DNA of 64,000 bases, from contig JBLDXI010000019.1 in assembly GCA_047495785.1 (NCBI GenBank), positions 124,001 to 188,000 on the forward strand, in the 5' to 3' direction. The DNA comes from Lepidodermella squamata. Lineage: Eukaryota; Gastrotricha. Of this stretch, positions 1 through 11,759 are shown in pieces; position 1 is the first letter of the stretch; each line of letters begins with the position of its first letter. Below the pieces are notes generated by a model. That model was not told where the DNA came from. It worked only from the letters and a program-made list of their open reading frames with translations, and made no database searches. The position numbers were made by a program, and so were the translations under genes.

Positions 1-3
1 TAT

Positions 4-688
4 ATCGTTGTTCAAAATGGAAAAGGAAACTTTACGAGGATGCCCCAAATTTGCATAATGACTTCACTTCTTAACCTAAACTGTATTCTACTGTATTTAG
101 CTCAATTTGGGCGATTACGGGCTACCGCTTTCGACGAATAGTACGAAACACACTGAAGACGTGGTCAAAAGAGAACAAGTGTGAGGGTGACACCGTGATT
201 TGAAATTGCGGTTTCGATAGGTATTAAAAGAAATTATCAAAAATATCATGCCTACTTTGCGACGATACCCAATGCTCTGCACTCTGCAGGATGAATCTGT
301 GGACCAAAATGTGTCAATTACTTAATTCAAACACGCTAATTTAAATTTCGATGAATTGGATTCACCTGGCGCTTCTCTCACCAACGCGGAAACTAATACG
401 TGAAATTCTTAGAAAACCAGTCAGAATGATAAATGACCTTATTTAGCTGCCATATTAGATTGAGAGTTCGACAAGGACAATTAGATCTTATTACTTATCA
501 CAATTTCATTTGTTTTTTGCAAAGCTCCGTCTTGTTATACTCTAATTAATAAATCTATAAAGCCAGTAACTAAAAGGATTCAAATTCAGCGAGAATGCAG
601 TTTAGGTTAAGAAGTGAAACTTTCATGCAAATGTACGGCACCATCGAGAGATTGAGAACTTTTTCCATTTTCAACTTTGAACAACGAT
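4..688. repeat. Inverted-repeat (MITE-like) element
   Basis: The left end (ATCGTTGTTCAAAATGG) and right end (inverse of CCATTTTCAACTTTGAACAACGAT) are imperfect inverted repeats. A second matched block, CTTCTTAACCTAAACTG, lies inside each end (near 75 and inverted near 600). No coding capacity is visible. Related sequence recurs near 54.3 kb and 59.6-59.7 kb, so this is a dispersed family. The target-site duplication cannot be judged because the left end is at the window edge. Confidence 0.7.
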
Positions 689-942
689 AGCTCGGTAATC
701 GGTCACGGTGAGAAATCAGCTCTTGCAGTTTTGTGATCTTACGCTCATAAGGATTCGGACTGTTTATGCCCGAAATGGGAGCCCGGGAGAACCTTGTTGT
801 TTTAGAATAAAAAGTGGATGTAAAAAGTCAACAATTTTTACGAATATTTAGCTAAAACCATACCCTACCGTCGTTTCCTACTGGTATAGCATTTTGTCAT
901 CAAGTATGAAGATGCAACAGAACAAATACGTAGATGTTATCA

Positions 943-1014
943 CGTCGCCTAGATGACAGAATCTTCAAACCTCTGGGTTATGGGCCCAGCGTGCTTCCAC
1001 TGCGCCTCTCTGCT
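943..1014 (-). pseudogene. Decayed initiator tRNA-Met copy
   Basis: The 5' two thirds, read on the minus strand, matches the initiator tRNA copies at 25142 and 26762 (AGCAGAG, D-arm GCGCAGTGGAAGC, anticodon arm CTGGGCCCATAACCCAG). The T-arm and 3' acceptor strand are replaced by unrelated sequence. The upstream flank (AAACTGATTTAATTTACCGTGTTTACGAA) resembles the flank of the 3217 copy, so the duplicated unit is larger than the tRNA. Confidence 0.75.
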
Positions 1015-1150
1015 TGTTAGTTCGTAAACACGGTAAATTAAATCAGTTTCCTAATATTTCAACATAACAATTACTTTGGTTTGGATATCTTAGTCACGCA
1101 TGTGCGCGCAAAGTTCACGCTTTATTTTTAGATTTTCCCTAGATGTTCTT

Positions 1151-2109
1151 AAGGTGGATTCACTAATGTGCGAATTTTCGGATACGAATATTTCGCATAC
1201 GACCGTCGCACTGTCGGGTGCGAAAATCGCATCGTTGTTCATATTCTATCCGACGTTGTCGCGTGTCGTACCGTCGCATCACCGTTTCGTACGACAGTCG
1301 CGCCGAGTGTTCATAAACGCTAGTCAGAGAACAATGTGCGCGTGCGACAAGATTCGACTAGGGCGCGCGCACTGAAACAATGGATTTTGTCGCATGGACC
1401 TGGCCTGTCGCATCGCACGCGCGATTTTGGTGGAATTTCGCGTGTGCGACACGACAGCTTAGAATCGTCCGACAGCAGATAAAACAACGTCCTAGTTCGG
1501 TCCACTTCAAGCGCGCAATCGAAGTATAACAGTGGACAGTGGACTTGTGCGCGAAACCTGGAGGAATAGACAACGCACTATATAAGCACTCTATAAGGCG
1601 CGAAACACCACATCAAAATTTTTAACAAAACGGTGGCCGCGCGCACTAATGTCAAAAGGCTAATTTCGAAAACAATAGCGGCTTTTATACCAAATTAAAA
1701 CTGAAACAATTCTCTATCAAATGACCACGAATTTCATCCTTAATAAATTTAAATAAAAAAGTTGTTAGCGCCCTCAATAGTCCGCGAGGTGGTGCCGTGC
1801 TAGGTGAAAATAATTAAATTATCAAATTTCGATGAAAATACGCGGAAATAGGGTAACTAATGTCGAAAATAACGATTTTTCTGGTTAAAAACTTAGTTGG
1901 ACAAGTTTTTTGCAAATTTGGTTTCCTTTCATATAAAAATTAGCCGCGCGCGACACTGTCTCATCGCCCGCGCGTGTCATTGTTTTGTGCGCATACGACT
2001 GTGACTATCCCTCGGCTGTCGTCCGCGGATTTGATGCGACAGAGCTGCGACTGTCGCATGCGACGGTACGACACGTGTCGTACCTGTCGCACATTAGTGA
2101 ATCCACCTT
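1151..2109. mobile_element. 959-bp TIR element with 8-bp target duplication
   Basis: Perfect 23-bp terminal inverted repeats: AAGGTGGATTCACTAATGTG at the left end and its complement at 2087-2109. The direct repeat TAGATGTT lies at 1140-1147 and 2110-2117, as expected for an 8-bp target-site duplication; three extra bases sit between it and the left terminus. The interior is rich in short GCGAC/GTCGC words and has no convincing reading frame. An 8-bp duplication is typical of hAT-type elements; the assignment is inference. Confidence 0.8.
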
Positions 2110-2549
2110 TAGATGTTTGTGATTCATGCGCATGAATCACATGTTTGATTGTGTCTGTTTTGCTAAAATTGCAGAAGTTGTTAAAATTTAGTAAGAAATC
2201 GTTGAAGGTAAGGTGATATATAAAAAAGTTAGTTGAGTATTAGGTTAGCTTGCGAAAACCACGAAAACATAGCCACATGTCTCGCAAAATTCAAAATCCC
2301 ACCTTTTTATTTATTATAAAACAGGTAAGTTTCAGAATACCTTTTATTTGGTACCGCTGGAAAGCCCGTCCTTTGAGGCACCCCGAGTTTTTAATGGCAA
2401 TTTGTTCAACCTCACTGATAGAATACACGTGTAGAAGTCGTTTTGTTCAAATTTAGCCGGTACAAAACTAACCCCGCTTACGAACATTCCCAACCGACAT
2501 TTACAGCGTTTTTATTGATTCAGCGGAACACTTGCGACCCATGGTTTCC

Positions 2550-2963
2550 ATGAGACGTACTAGGACGCCGGGGCTCCTATCCCCCCATACAAAATTCTCT
2601 GCGTCACGTGCCGGAATAATGCAAATGATTCACGTGACCGCGGACTAAACATAATAATTAAGTGGCAAATTAAAAATTATTCATTTTAATTATTTTTGGT
2701 TATTTAATATTTTTTAAAGTGAAAATGAATTACAAGAAACGGCGCGCGAAACCCGGCGTTTTAGGTTTAGAGCTAAAGATCGAGGTCTTGTGGTCGCTGC
2801 AAAAAATTGATCTTTGCGTAAACGCGTGCTTTTTGTGAATGAGATTTTTTGCTGATCGCTGCTAATGAGGTTATTTTTTGCCATTGTGACCTTCGGACCT
2901 CATTAAAAAATAACACGAAAATCAGTCGTTTTATTCGAGCTCCGGCGTCCTAGTACGTCTCAT
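2550..2963. mobile_element. 414-bp TIR element with 9-bp target duplication
   Basis: The termini ATGAGACGTACTAGGACGCC and the complementary GGCGTCCTAGTACGTCTCAT form inverted repeats of about 26 bp. The 9-mer ATGGTTTCC occurs at 2541-2549 and again at 2965-2973. A 9-bp duplication points to a Mutator-like non-autonomous element (inference). No open frame of note. Confidence 0.8.
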
Positions 2964-3216
2964 GATGGTTTCCGCTTTTTCCTCTTGAGTAGGTACCTTA
3001 AATTATGACAATTATCCTCGCTGTCTGCAATGGGCGCTCGCGTCGCAGATAAAAATCAGCACGAGCGGCTATCGCCATACGATAATTACACAGCGAGCTG
3101 AAGAAGAGAGAAAGCTCGCACTGTCGCTTAGTTGAAACTTCTAAACTTCAGACTGGTTAATTGTCATGCTGAATTATTTGGAAACTGACCTAATTTGTCG
3201 TGTTTACGAAAAGACA

Positions 3217-3288
3217 AGCAGAGTGGCGCAGTGGAAGCGCGCTGGGCCCATAACCCAGAGGTCTGTAGATCGAAACTACCCGCTCCCC
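3217..3288 (+). pseudogene. Initiator tRNA-Met pseudogene, 3' end lost
   Basis: Identical to the intact copies from AGCAGAG through the T-arm (anticodon CAT). After GAAACTAC the expected acceptor strand CTCTGCT is replaced by CCGCTCCCC, so the acceptor stem cannot close. The 5' flank shares GACCTAATTTGTCG-like sequence with the copies at 943 and 26762. The adjoining inverted-repeat element starts about 30 bp downstream and may have cut it. Confidence 0.85.
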
Positions 3289-3317
3289 ACCCGCTTTTGC
3301 TTGTGCTCCCCTTTTGT

Positions 3318-4097
3318 TCTTGGGACTAATACTGTATGGACTCGACACTGCTAGCATCTCTCCATTAAAATCCTGCTGGACGCAAAAAACCGTCCAACAA
3401 ATCTTGGTCGTAAAGTCGTTCAAAAATCGCGAGAAAAAAATCGTTTTAAACGAGCCTTTTTACGCATGCACCCATTAAATGGAGAGAAATCGGAGTCTCC
3501 TCCCGTTGGTACCGTATCACACCTTACCTTTACATTGGATTGCGTTGAAATTTACATTACTGAATTCTACATGAGAGGACCTTTGCAACGGTATGAACCA
3601 TGACCTGATGGGTGCTGAATCTACTTCGCTAAATTGATGTTTCTAACAGAATGCGTGAAACTTTCTAAAAATAGAACCGAATTATTTACGCTGATTTATT
3701 CATATAAAAAAATAAGAGAGAATATTCATGACTCATTCAATAATTTTTTGCTATTTTTTTATTCTCTCAAAAATGGCAATTTCTGTCTAAAATTCGAAAT
3801 AAAATTGTAGCACAGTCATAAAATTTTAAACTTGGCACTGTTGCAAAGATCGTGACCTGAGCTATCGATATTCGTAAAAACTAAGTCTTTATCTCTCGGC
3901 ATGGCATGTCCATACGGTGTTCTCTTCGAACCTTTCCTATTTTTGGCTTTGTAACGGGCGGATGCGTAAAAATGATGCTTTTAATGCGTAAAAAATCATT
4001 TTTTCATGCGATTTTCTCGCTTCGAAATTATTGATTTTTTTCCTGTTCAGCAGAAAAGTGGCTAGTGTCGAGTCCATACAGTATTGGTCCCAAGCTT
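3318..4097. repeat. Inverted-repeat element, about 780 bp
   Basis: The left end carries CTTGGGACTAATACTGTATGG followed by ACTCGACACT. The right end carries the complement, with one mismatch, near 4060-4097. Inner segments around 3430-3470 and 3960-4015 (ACGCAT, GCGAGAAAA) are also complementary, so the unit could fold back. No gene is recognisable inside. Confidence 0.65.
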
Positions 4098-4694
4098 TTG
4101 TTACATGTTGTTCCTGGCCCCTGACGCCCTGCCGTTCTGAGTTCCTGTTGGGCCAAGGGTGGCGGCGCGTGTAAACGGCGGCCCGTGTGCAGAAATTCCT
4201 GTCTTTCCAGTCTCCAGTATCCTGCCCAGCTGATCAACTCGCCGTCGCCGCTAGACTGTAACTTTTGTCTATGTGTCACTGTCTCGCTGTGTTCCACTAT
4301 GACTATCATCTGGCTGTCTTTTTCCCTACTCTTTCTTTTACCATTATATAGATAAAATTGTACGTGTGCTGTAATGTCCCGCCGGTTTAACCTACGGGTT
4401 GCGGCGCTGTGAATTTTTGCTTTTCGATCAATAAATCATTCCACTACGCTCTGCTAATGTCACTTTTTTGCAGTATCTATTTTGCCCTTGGTTTGACGAT
4501 TCTCTTACATCAGGAAGAGCCTATCGCCTTCTTCTTGACAGGAAAAACTGAAAGATCCTTATTTTGTAATATAATAGTACATAACTCAATTTTCAGCACA
4601 AAATAATTTATTGCAAAATACAACATGAAAAGACTGATAAGACTGCAGTTAGAGAGCTTCGATATCATCATGTATCATTCTGACCACTCGGCTG
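4098..4694. other. Intergenic, no gene seen
   Basis: About 600 bp with no reading frame that resembles its neighbours. The short frames on either strand have no start context or homology that I recognise. Confidence 0.5.
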
Positions 4695-5699
4695 TTAGCG
4701 CAAATTACCGTAAACAATTAAACAAGGTATCACAAGCATCCAAAGGATGCTGCAAACAAATACTACAACTGAGCTCAGTATGAGTGCCGCTCGATAAGTT
4801 TCGAAGGATCCTCTCTTCTTCACGATGGTCATAAGCAATGGAACCCAGAGGCAAAATAGAATTGGGCACAAAACGAGAGCAGTTATCGTCAAAATTAGAG
4901 CGGCTTTATGACATCGCGGCGCGGTAGGATCGATCTGAAGTTCCAAATCAGGCATTCCAAATTGTTCACTCAATTTCTTTGCCGATTGAATCCGTTGCTT
5001 CTTTCGATGTCTTTTACTCGACTTGGCCGGTTTGCTAATTTGAATCGGCAGGATTGGTGTCGAAGCATAAGCAGGGGACATTGGTGATGTTGGTGACAAT
5101 GGTGTGATCGGTTGTAGACGTGGTGATATTACGGGGACTTGGAAGACTCTGTTATCCGAAGCTTCAAGAGCTGGCAGAGGTGTTGGCCGATTCCTTATCG
5201 GCGCTGTCCGCAACGGGGGCGGGATAATAGTTGACTCGAAAACGTTGTCGGAAACAATTGAACGAGCGGTTCTGACCGCGGCAGTTTCAGACTCGAAGAC
5301 TCTGTTGTCCGAAGCTTCAAGAGCTGGCAGAGGTGTTGGCCGATTCCTTATCGGCGCTGTCCGCAACGGGGGCGGGATAATAGTTGGCTCGAAAACGTTG
5401 TCGGAAACAACTGAAGGAGCGGTTCTGGCCGCGGCAGTTTCAGACTCATCGAAGACGCTGTTGTCGACAGATGGAGCAACGAAGTTTGGATAGGTTGAAT
5501 CAGAGCTGATTGAAGACCGGGCTATCAAGCCTCGAGGCAGGTAAAACCGGTTTGTTTGAAGCGACCATCTTTCTCCTGTGGTAGAGGGTATAATAGGCCG
5601 ACCAGCTGGCCCAGATGTTGTTGGAATGACGATATTCGGAACGATATTCGGCAAATCGGAAGCTGGTGTGTAAATATTATATTCCGCTCCGAAATGCAT
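4695..5699 (-). CDS. Proline/serine-rich two-TM membrane protein with 51-aa repeats
   Basis: Single-exon, 334 aa. Residues about 1-230 are Pro/Ser/Thr-rich and contain two tandem 51-residue repeats (DNA period 153 bp, near 5142-5450) with the cores SETAAxRTA and PTPLPALEASDN. A basic stretch (KSSKRHRKKQR) follows. The C-terminal 80 residues hold two hydrophobic segments. The first opens with CHKAALILTITALVLCP and ends in W-V-P-L; the second is AALILSSVVVFVCSILWMLVI. This C-terminal plan (basic residue, AA-I/L, TM1, aromatic-x-x-P, polar loop, TM2) matches the other 2-TM proteins in the window (20.4, 25.5, 27.4, 33.9, 42.1, 49.9, 50.5, 52.0, 57.9, 58.5 kb). Topology is reminiscent of CD225/dispanin proteins, but homology is unproven and the function unknown. 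Confidence 0.75.
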   Translation of the reverse strand: MHFGAEYNIYTPASDLPNIVPNIVIPTTSGPAGRPIIPSTTGERWSLQTNRFYLPRGLIARSSISSDSTYPNFVAPSVDNSVFDESETAAARTAPSVVSDNVFEPTIIPPPLRTAPIRNRPTPLPALEASDNRVFESETAAVRTARSIVSDNVFESTIIPPPLRTAPIRNRPTPLPALEASDNRVFQVPVISPRLQPITPLSPTSPMSPAYASTPILPIQISKPAKSSKRHRKKQRIQSAKKLSEQFGMPDLELQIDPTAPRCHKAALILTITALVLCPILFCLWVPLLMTIVKKRGSFETYRAALILSSVVVFVCSILWMLVIPCLIVYGNLR

Positions 5700-7127
5700 T
5701 ATTTTTCGACTACAGCAACTAGTGCCAAGCTATGTGTATTGTAGTAGTTGAATGCAAGTCTCGGTGGGCACATCGTCATACGACTAGTGCGCGTTGAATG
5801 AAAAAAGGCTAAACATGTAATACCTGAAAAGAACAGGTGAAAACATCACGTTTATATGTCGTGAGTATAGCAAGCCAGTACGGCAGTATCACTTGCTTTC
5901 CCTGGCACGCTAACCGCCTCCGTTTGTGTTGAAGACCGGCATATGTGAGAAAGGTATCATCCTACCGTCATATTACCCTATTTTAATAATCTGCCCACTA
6001 GCTTCCTCGAAAACAATTGAACAGCATGAACTTTAGACTTGCAGCAGTGGGTAATGATTAATGATGAGTAATATAGTTTATACTCTGTGGCAGTCATATT
6101 TAAATTAAATATTCCGATTACCTACCTGACTTCTACCTAGAAATCGTTTGAGTTGAAATTTCTCAAATGGAAATTTCTTTTTAAGAAAAAACTGGAGAAG
6201 TGATCGCGTGAAAAAATAAAACATTATATCAGTTTAGCGATAAAATTGGGTATCAGAGTTTGTTGATAATTACCATTAAATATTTGAATTGAACATAAAT
6301 AATTGATACCATTCAAATTCATCAGGAATATATTAATTATAGGCATGTTTGAACGCGAACTCCCTGTAGGTATTAACTATTGTATAGTTCTATTGCGGTA
6401 GAATTCTGACGCATATTTAATTTATTTGAAAAAAAATGTTGCGGTTTAAGGGCGGGATAAATTCGCCGGTGGACTAATGAACTCAGTCTCCAGCTACATT
6501 TCCTTGTTTTCCTTGTATTTTCTTGGGACTCAAAATTTCCATCGGGACTAAGACAACATGGCGTCTCAGCACCTAACCCTTGCCGACCCTAAAATCGAAA
6601 AAAATTTTGAAGATTTTTTCCCTGGAATTGTGGCCAAAATCAAATCTCGCCATCTTCAAGTTTTATGGAACTCAACAGGGCGACCCCGCGACTCTCAGCT
6701 GACCTATAGAATAGAACCCGTGGCCCCAATTTTGAGAAGCGTGGGACCAAGATAATCCCACGGCAATTTTTCATACTGTAATCGCAGGAGATCGATTTCG
6801 CAATTTCAACTTGGACCGCAATTGCCAAAAGATTCCTCTCAGAGAGAAAAATTGGCTGGTTAACTTTTAAAATTCACGAGACCGAGAATGAGTTCGTAGC
6901 TTTAACCCTTTCACGGCGGGAAGGACGATTTCGGAATTTCGACTTTGAAAATTCACAGAAAATTGAATTCGATGAATTTTTGATCGCCCTTTTCAGGATT
7001 ATTGCTTTTCGATGTTGGCTACAAGGTTTCGAGACCAGGGCGCCGTTATCTTGCATGGTCAGGACATACAAGCAGTTTGAAAATAGTCAACCTGAGATTG
7101 GAATTTCGATTTTTTTCAACTTGAAAT
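5700..7127. other. Intergenic, no gene seen
   Basis: AT-rich, about 1.4 kb. A 65-codon frame starts at 6558 (MASQHLTLADPK) in a GC-richer patch but has no partner exon or recognisable domain. I treat it as unsupported. Confidence 0.45.
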
Positions 7128-7291
7128 CGTTAGCGCCGTTGAATAACTCGGATTTAGGCTTGTTTACATTCATTTCAAGGTGATAGGTGACAAGTAAAAA
7201 GTCTTTTGTTTTTACCTCTCCATTCACTTTGAAGAAGCCGTTTTTACTTGTCACCTATCACCTTGAAATGAATGTAAACAAGCCTAAATCG
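7128..7291. repeat. Hairpin MITE, family A copy 1
   Basis: Near-perfect palindrome: GCTTGTTTACATTCATTTCAA and GGTGATAGGTGACAAGTAAA recur as their complement after a loop of about 40 bp. The left terminus TCGTTAGCGCCGTTGAATAA is present; the right terminus is truncated after AAGCCTAAATC. Other copies lie at 17840, 37188 and 38153, with a fragment at 11105. Confidence 0.85.
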
Positions 7292-7644
7292 ATGATTTTG
7301 CGCTATAAGGAGCCAATGAAAAAATTCCTATCCAGAGTACTACGCACTATAAATAGTACTACGCACACATGTAGTAAGATATAGCCCATTGTATTCTGTG
7401 TGAAAAAATATATGTACTGGACAAATAATGACCAACAAATATCTTCGATACTGCGGTCATTCTGAGGTATCTGCGCTGGGAATTCCGAGATAATCATGGA
7501 GGAAACGTTTCAGAAACTCATGGACTGAATCGTTCTTGGACAGCTCGAGTAAAACACAGTTTAAACTCTCAACAATAAGCTTGTTTTAATAATTCTGAAA
7601 CGCTTTCAATTAGTCATATCCATCCAAGTTTCGAGGGCGTAATG

Positions 7645-9542
7645 TCACGGCGGAGGTTTAGCGTCAATGCTGCAAGCAGTAGGTTTGTTTGCGTCTTCTT
7701 CGTAAGCCATTATGACTGAGCGATAAGCTTCTGGAATGGTGCCTCTGTTGACCATTTCGATGAGATCCTTCTTAAGACTGGATTCGATCGGCAATCGCTT
7801 TTCGTATTTTTGAACAAGTTGGAAAGGAAACAAAATGACGTCTTTGTTGTAGCGCTTGGCGACGAAAGTATGAAAAGCCAAGTCGAAAGTTTTCTTGGTT
7901 TGGAGATAATTAGGGTAGTCTTTCTCGTATCTGAACCAACATGGCTCCGACCATTTAACATCATTTTTCTGTTCGTCTTGCAAATACTGAGCGAACTTTG
8001 GTGACTTGTCAAAGCTGAAGAAGCTTGAAAATTGCATTTCAGTTATGCTGTATGGTTTCACTTTCAAGCGGTTTGGTGTTTCCTCGCCGTACACTTCGAG
8101 TCTCAGATCAGCATCAATCGGAGCCTTCCGCGACGCGGCCACGATTTCTCTCCATTCCTTTGAATAGCTGATGTTGACTCGTTTCTTAGCTTCCCTTTCA
8201 ATAGTGGCATGCACGGAATCACATTCCATTTGCGAGTGGCCCGGCTCGAAGAACTTGTGATCGATGACTTTGAGATTACCTTTGGAATTGGACAAGGCTG
8301 CGAATAAAGCGTTGACAATGTACTGAGATTTGTTCTGGCTTCCAGTGCTGTCGCTCCATAGAATCAACTGCTCAACTTCGTCAGGAATCATTTCAGTGAT
8401 GAATTTATAGAGACATGAACCAACTTCATCCGTCCCACGACCCCCTTCTGTTTGATCCCACATGAAACAGTAGACATCTTTTGATGAAGTATCGTAGAAA
8501 GTCAGGTTTGAGGTGTGGAACTTTTTTTGTACATTATCGAGCAGCAAGGGCTTTCGAGGATTGACTGCATATCAAACTGGATGCACAAGATCAATCCTTT
8601 CGACTGTTTTGCTAAAATTTTGTCAGCATTCTTGGCATCTCTTGCAGCGTCTCTGTTGGATTCGTGGTTCCGTTTCTCCACGATCACTTCATGGGTGAAC
8701 AGTTCATCCGGCAAAGTCGCAAATCGTGTGCATTTCTTGCAGGTGTCCTTCTTAGGATGACTGAAAGCGAGATTGGGAAAAGATCTCTTGAATATGGATC
8801 GGTAAGTAGCGTATTTGACGGGTTTCTCATCAGTACGCAGAGCCCAGTTTTGGTGTGCTATGCAGTACATTCGATGCATTTCCTTCAGATTGAGCGCGGA
8901 CCCGAGATATTGCTTGCTAGTTTGACTTCTCGCATAATGACTGTCTAATCGCTCGAAAGAAGTGATGTGCTGATAAACAAATTTGTAAGCATTATCGCTG
9001 GTGGTATTTGGCGGCTTATGGCGACCACGTTGATCTGGTATGATGTAGAAGCCGTCTTCGACTTTTTTCTCAACAGTTGTGTTTATGAAAGCGCGAGTTT
9101 CATCGAGCGCCTTCAGAAAGAAAGACCTGCATACTTCGATTGAGTCCCTAGATTGTGAAGGCGAAGGGGTTGCCAAGTAGTTGCCTGGTAAGTAATAATC
9201 AAATCTTCAAGGACCATTCTCTCGTTTCTGTTTATAACTGACGTAACGGTTGATGATTGCTCGTCTAGTGTCGATAGAAGATGCTCGGGACCAGTACGTG
9301 TTAAAGCATTGTTTGACTGAATTTTCATTGAATTTCAAGGAGCATTTACGCCAGCAACCACACTTGAAGTAAACAGGCTTACGACCGGAATTAAACTTAG
9401 CGATAACCCCTTTATCTGACTGACGGTAGGGTTTCCCAGAGTTGCGCTTGCGTTTTCTTTCCATCGCTTGTTTGGATGGGCGGTGTCTAGAATCCACTAT
9501 CCTCGGAGGAAACTGTTTCAGCCAATGGTCGTTATCAGTCAT
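7645..9542 (-). pseudogene. Broken transposon-associated gene (DUF7869-type, tentative)
   Basis: Three blocks read on the minus strand as one protein of about 630 aa. Block 1 (9542-9207) opens with MTDNDHWLKQFPPR, contains FKCGCWRKC, and ends at an in-frame TGA near 9207. Translation continues in the same frame (RFDYYLPGNY...VCRSFFLKALDET) to about 8550. There the frame shifts by one base near LESP, and the final block (to 7645) carries FMWDQTEGGRGTDEVGSCLY, LWSDSTGSQNKSQYI, DHKFFEPGHSQMECD and VHATIE. The order Cys-rich N-terminus, FSHPKKDTCKKC and an acidic WSDS...GHSxMECD module is, from memory, that of a repetitive family in many animals annotated DUF7869, thought to be transposon-derived. 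One stop plus one frameshift argue that this copy is dead. Alternatives are sequencing error or an unusual intron. Confidence 0.7.
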
Positions 9543-11519
9543 CAGCTCAAATCGTTGTTAAAAATGAAACATTGAATGCTTTAGTCCTAAATGACAAGCG
9601 TCATAAATTAAAATGTCAAGGTTAGAAAACAGGGAGTTGTCGAAAGCCGAATTGCCAATCTGAGAAGTTCTGTTCTTGACCTAAGGCTGTAAGACCTCAG
9701 ATTTACAGCTACCGATGAAGGATTGCCCAACTGAGTAAAGATGGAAGTTAAAGTGGCCAGTAATCGGGAGTTTCAAATATCATAACAAAGCGATAGGTTC
9801 ACTTTGTATATTGCTGTGAAAGGTATTTATCAGCCAAAACATAAACCAGAAATTCCAATAAATCGCGTTAGTTTTAACTGCAGCAGAAACTTGGGATGGG
9901 GTTATCCCAGTCGTATAAAAGCTGACCCTAGCACGTGAGTAGCATGTGATCGAACGGCCTAGGCATCTCAAAATCACCGTGTTCAATCCCAATAACCGCA
10001 ACATCAATCATCCATGCATTGAATGCGGCGTTTATCAAGTATCAAGCTGACAGGAAGGGTTGACAGGAAGCGTGAAACCGCCAAGCAAATCCTCCCTTCT
10101 GGAATGGGCCGCCATTCACCGGTAATATATGGTAAAGATGTGGCTACTCAGCGGCCAAAGCAATCATGGGAATAGTCGGCTCCTAAGCATTGTGAAGATG
10201 GCATGATACCAAATGCTAAATTTTAAAAGGCAATAAAGAGTACTTCTGGTTAGATCTAATTAAGAGACTGTTTCGATTGTTCGTAAGGCTTCGACCTTCG
10301 ACCGTTAGTAGATTGTAGGATTCACGCACGATCGATAAGTCTATAGTTTCCGTCTAAGTAGCTGTCAAGTTCTAGGTGGAGTTTGAGCCCCAAACCGACA
10401 AACTTGGCTTTCTATCTTTGATCAGAAGTTGTGTTGTGTTTTGGAGGTGGTTGTTTGAGGAAAAGGGCGATAGTTTCAAATTATCCAGGGGCCCAAACCA
10501 CATTATCAGCTTGATAAACGCCACAACAACGAAATAATGGAATATTTTCCTAACAGAGTAGCCAGCAGCCACTTTCGGAATCTCAGCCGAAACAACCTTT
10601 CTACCCTATTTTTGCTGAAACCTCAAAACAGGAGTTTAACTTTGTGGTAAGCTCAGATTTCACTAAACTCCTAAAGAATCTGATAAGAAGCCTCTATCAA
10701 TCTATCGGAGATTCTAATCATTCTAAAAGAAAATTTTGCTGCGATTTAAAATGGAAACTATGGAAAACATTCCTACTCCGTCCCATGAACAGACCAGGTC
10801 AGAATTACTAAAATCGTGGGTAATTTAAAGCACATGCTTTCAATGTCCTACTTTCAGCAAAAATGATGCGGGAGATCTAAGAAAGAATGATGATAAAAAT
10901 GAAAAAACAAGAGAACAAAATGCGCAAATATACCATGTTACTGCGGAAGAATCGATCGCTCTCGTCTGAGTGCATTCTCTTGTGCATGCACCAAAATGCT
11001 ATTAGCCCTGCGTATAACCATATATACTCGCATATACTCCGCACAGTTTTTATGGGCGTATATCAGAATGCAGCCTATCGGTCTGTTTTAGCGCAAAACC
11101 ATCGAAATCCGAGTTATTCAACGACGCTGACGAAATCTCGTTTCTGATCATTTTTTGATCCAACAAAAAATACCACCGTGTCCGCCGTAGTCTCATTGCC
11201 CTCTGTGTAAATTTTTTCGTGTTGGAAATAAAAAATGACGACACTATTGAACTTCAATCAAACCGGCCGAATTAGTCCTTTCCGCCCAGACTTATACAGG
11301 CGGAGTGCTTGATTTTTGTGCTGCAAAAACTGTCGCGAGCAAACCTAGAAAAGCTGAATTCAGATCTGAATGCTGAGCCTCTGAAACTTTTTTAAACTGA
11401 ATGTTTTCGGCGATTTAAGTGAGGGAGAATCTTAGGGACATTCATGGGAGTAATTTATAATCTAAAATTCCAAAGCTGGAGGCACCTGACACAGAAATTA
11501 AGGTGTTCGAAAAATCTGC
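9543..11519. other. Intergenic, about 2 kb, no gene seen
   Basis: No frame longer than about 85 codons and none with recognisable content. It contains the family A MITE fragment at 11105-11133 (AAATCCGAGTTATTCAACGA). Confidence 0.5.
11105..11133. repeat. Family A MITE terminal fragment
   Basis: The 29-bp stretch AAATCCGAGTTATTCAACGA plus CGCTGACGA matches the right terminus of the hairpin MITEs at 17840 and 37188. The rest of the element is absent. Confidence 0.6.
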
Positions 11520-11759
11520 TGAAATCAGCTGGACGGATAGGACGATTTCGGCCACCCATATCGGCAAAATTTTGCTGGAAACAGCTGGAAAAACAGGTCA
11601 GCTGGAAAGAGGTGGCACATTTTAAAATGTGCCAGGTATTTCCAGCAAACTATTTCCAGCTATTTCCAGCAGTATTTCTCCACGTTATTCCAGGTGATTC
11701 AAATACTTCGTGTTTTCCCTCTAGCTTCAATTAATCAAAAAGAGACAAATGAACTCTAT

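Noticed and set aside
3217-3288. A third functional initiator tRNA
   Set aside because: The 3' acceptor strand is missing, so the stem cannot form.
5104-5493. A 129-codon plus-strand frame with internal repeats
   Set aside because: It is the antisense of the repeated part of the 334-aa minus-strand protein, so the repeat pattern is inherited.
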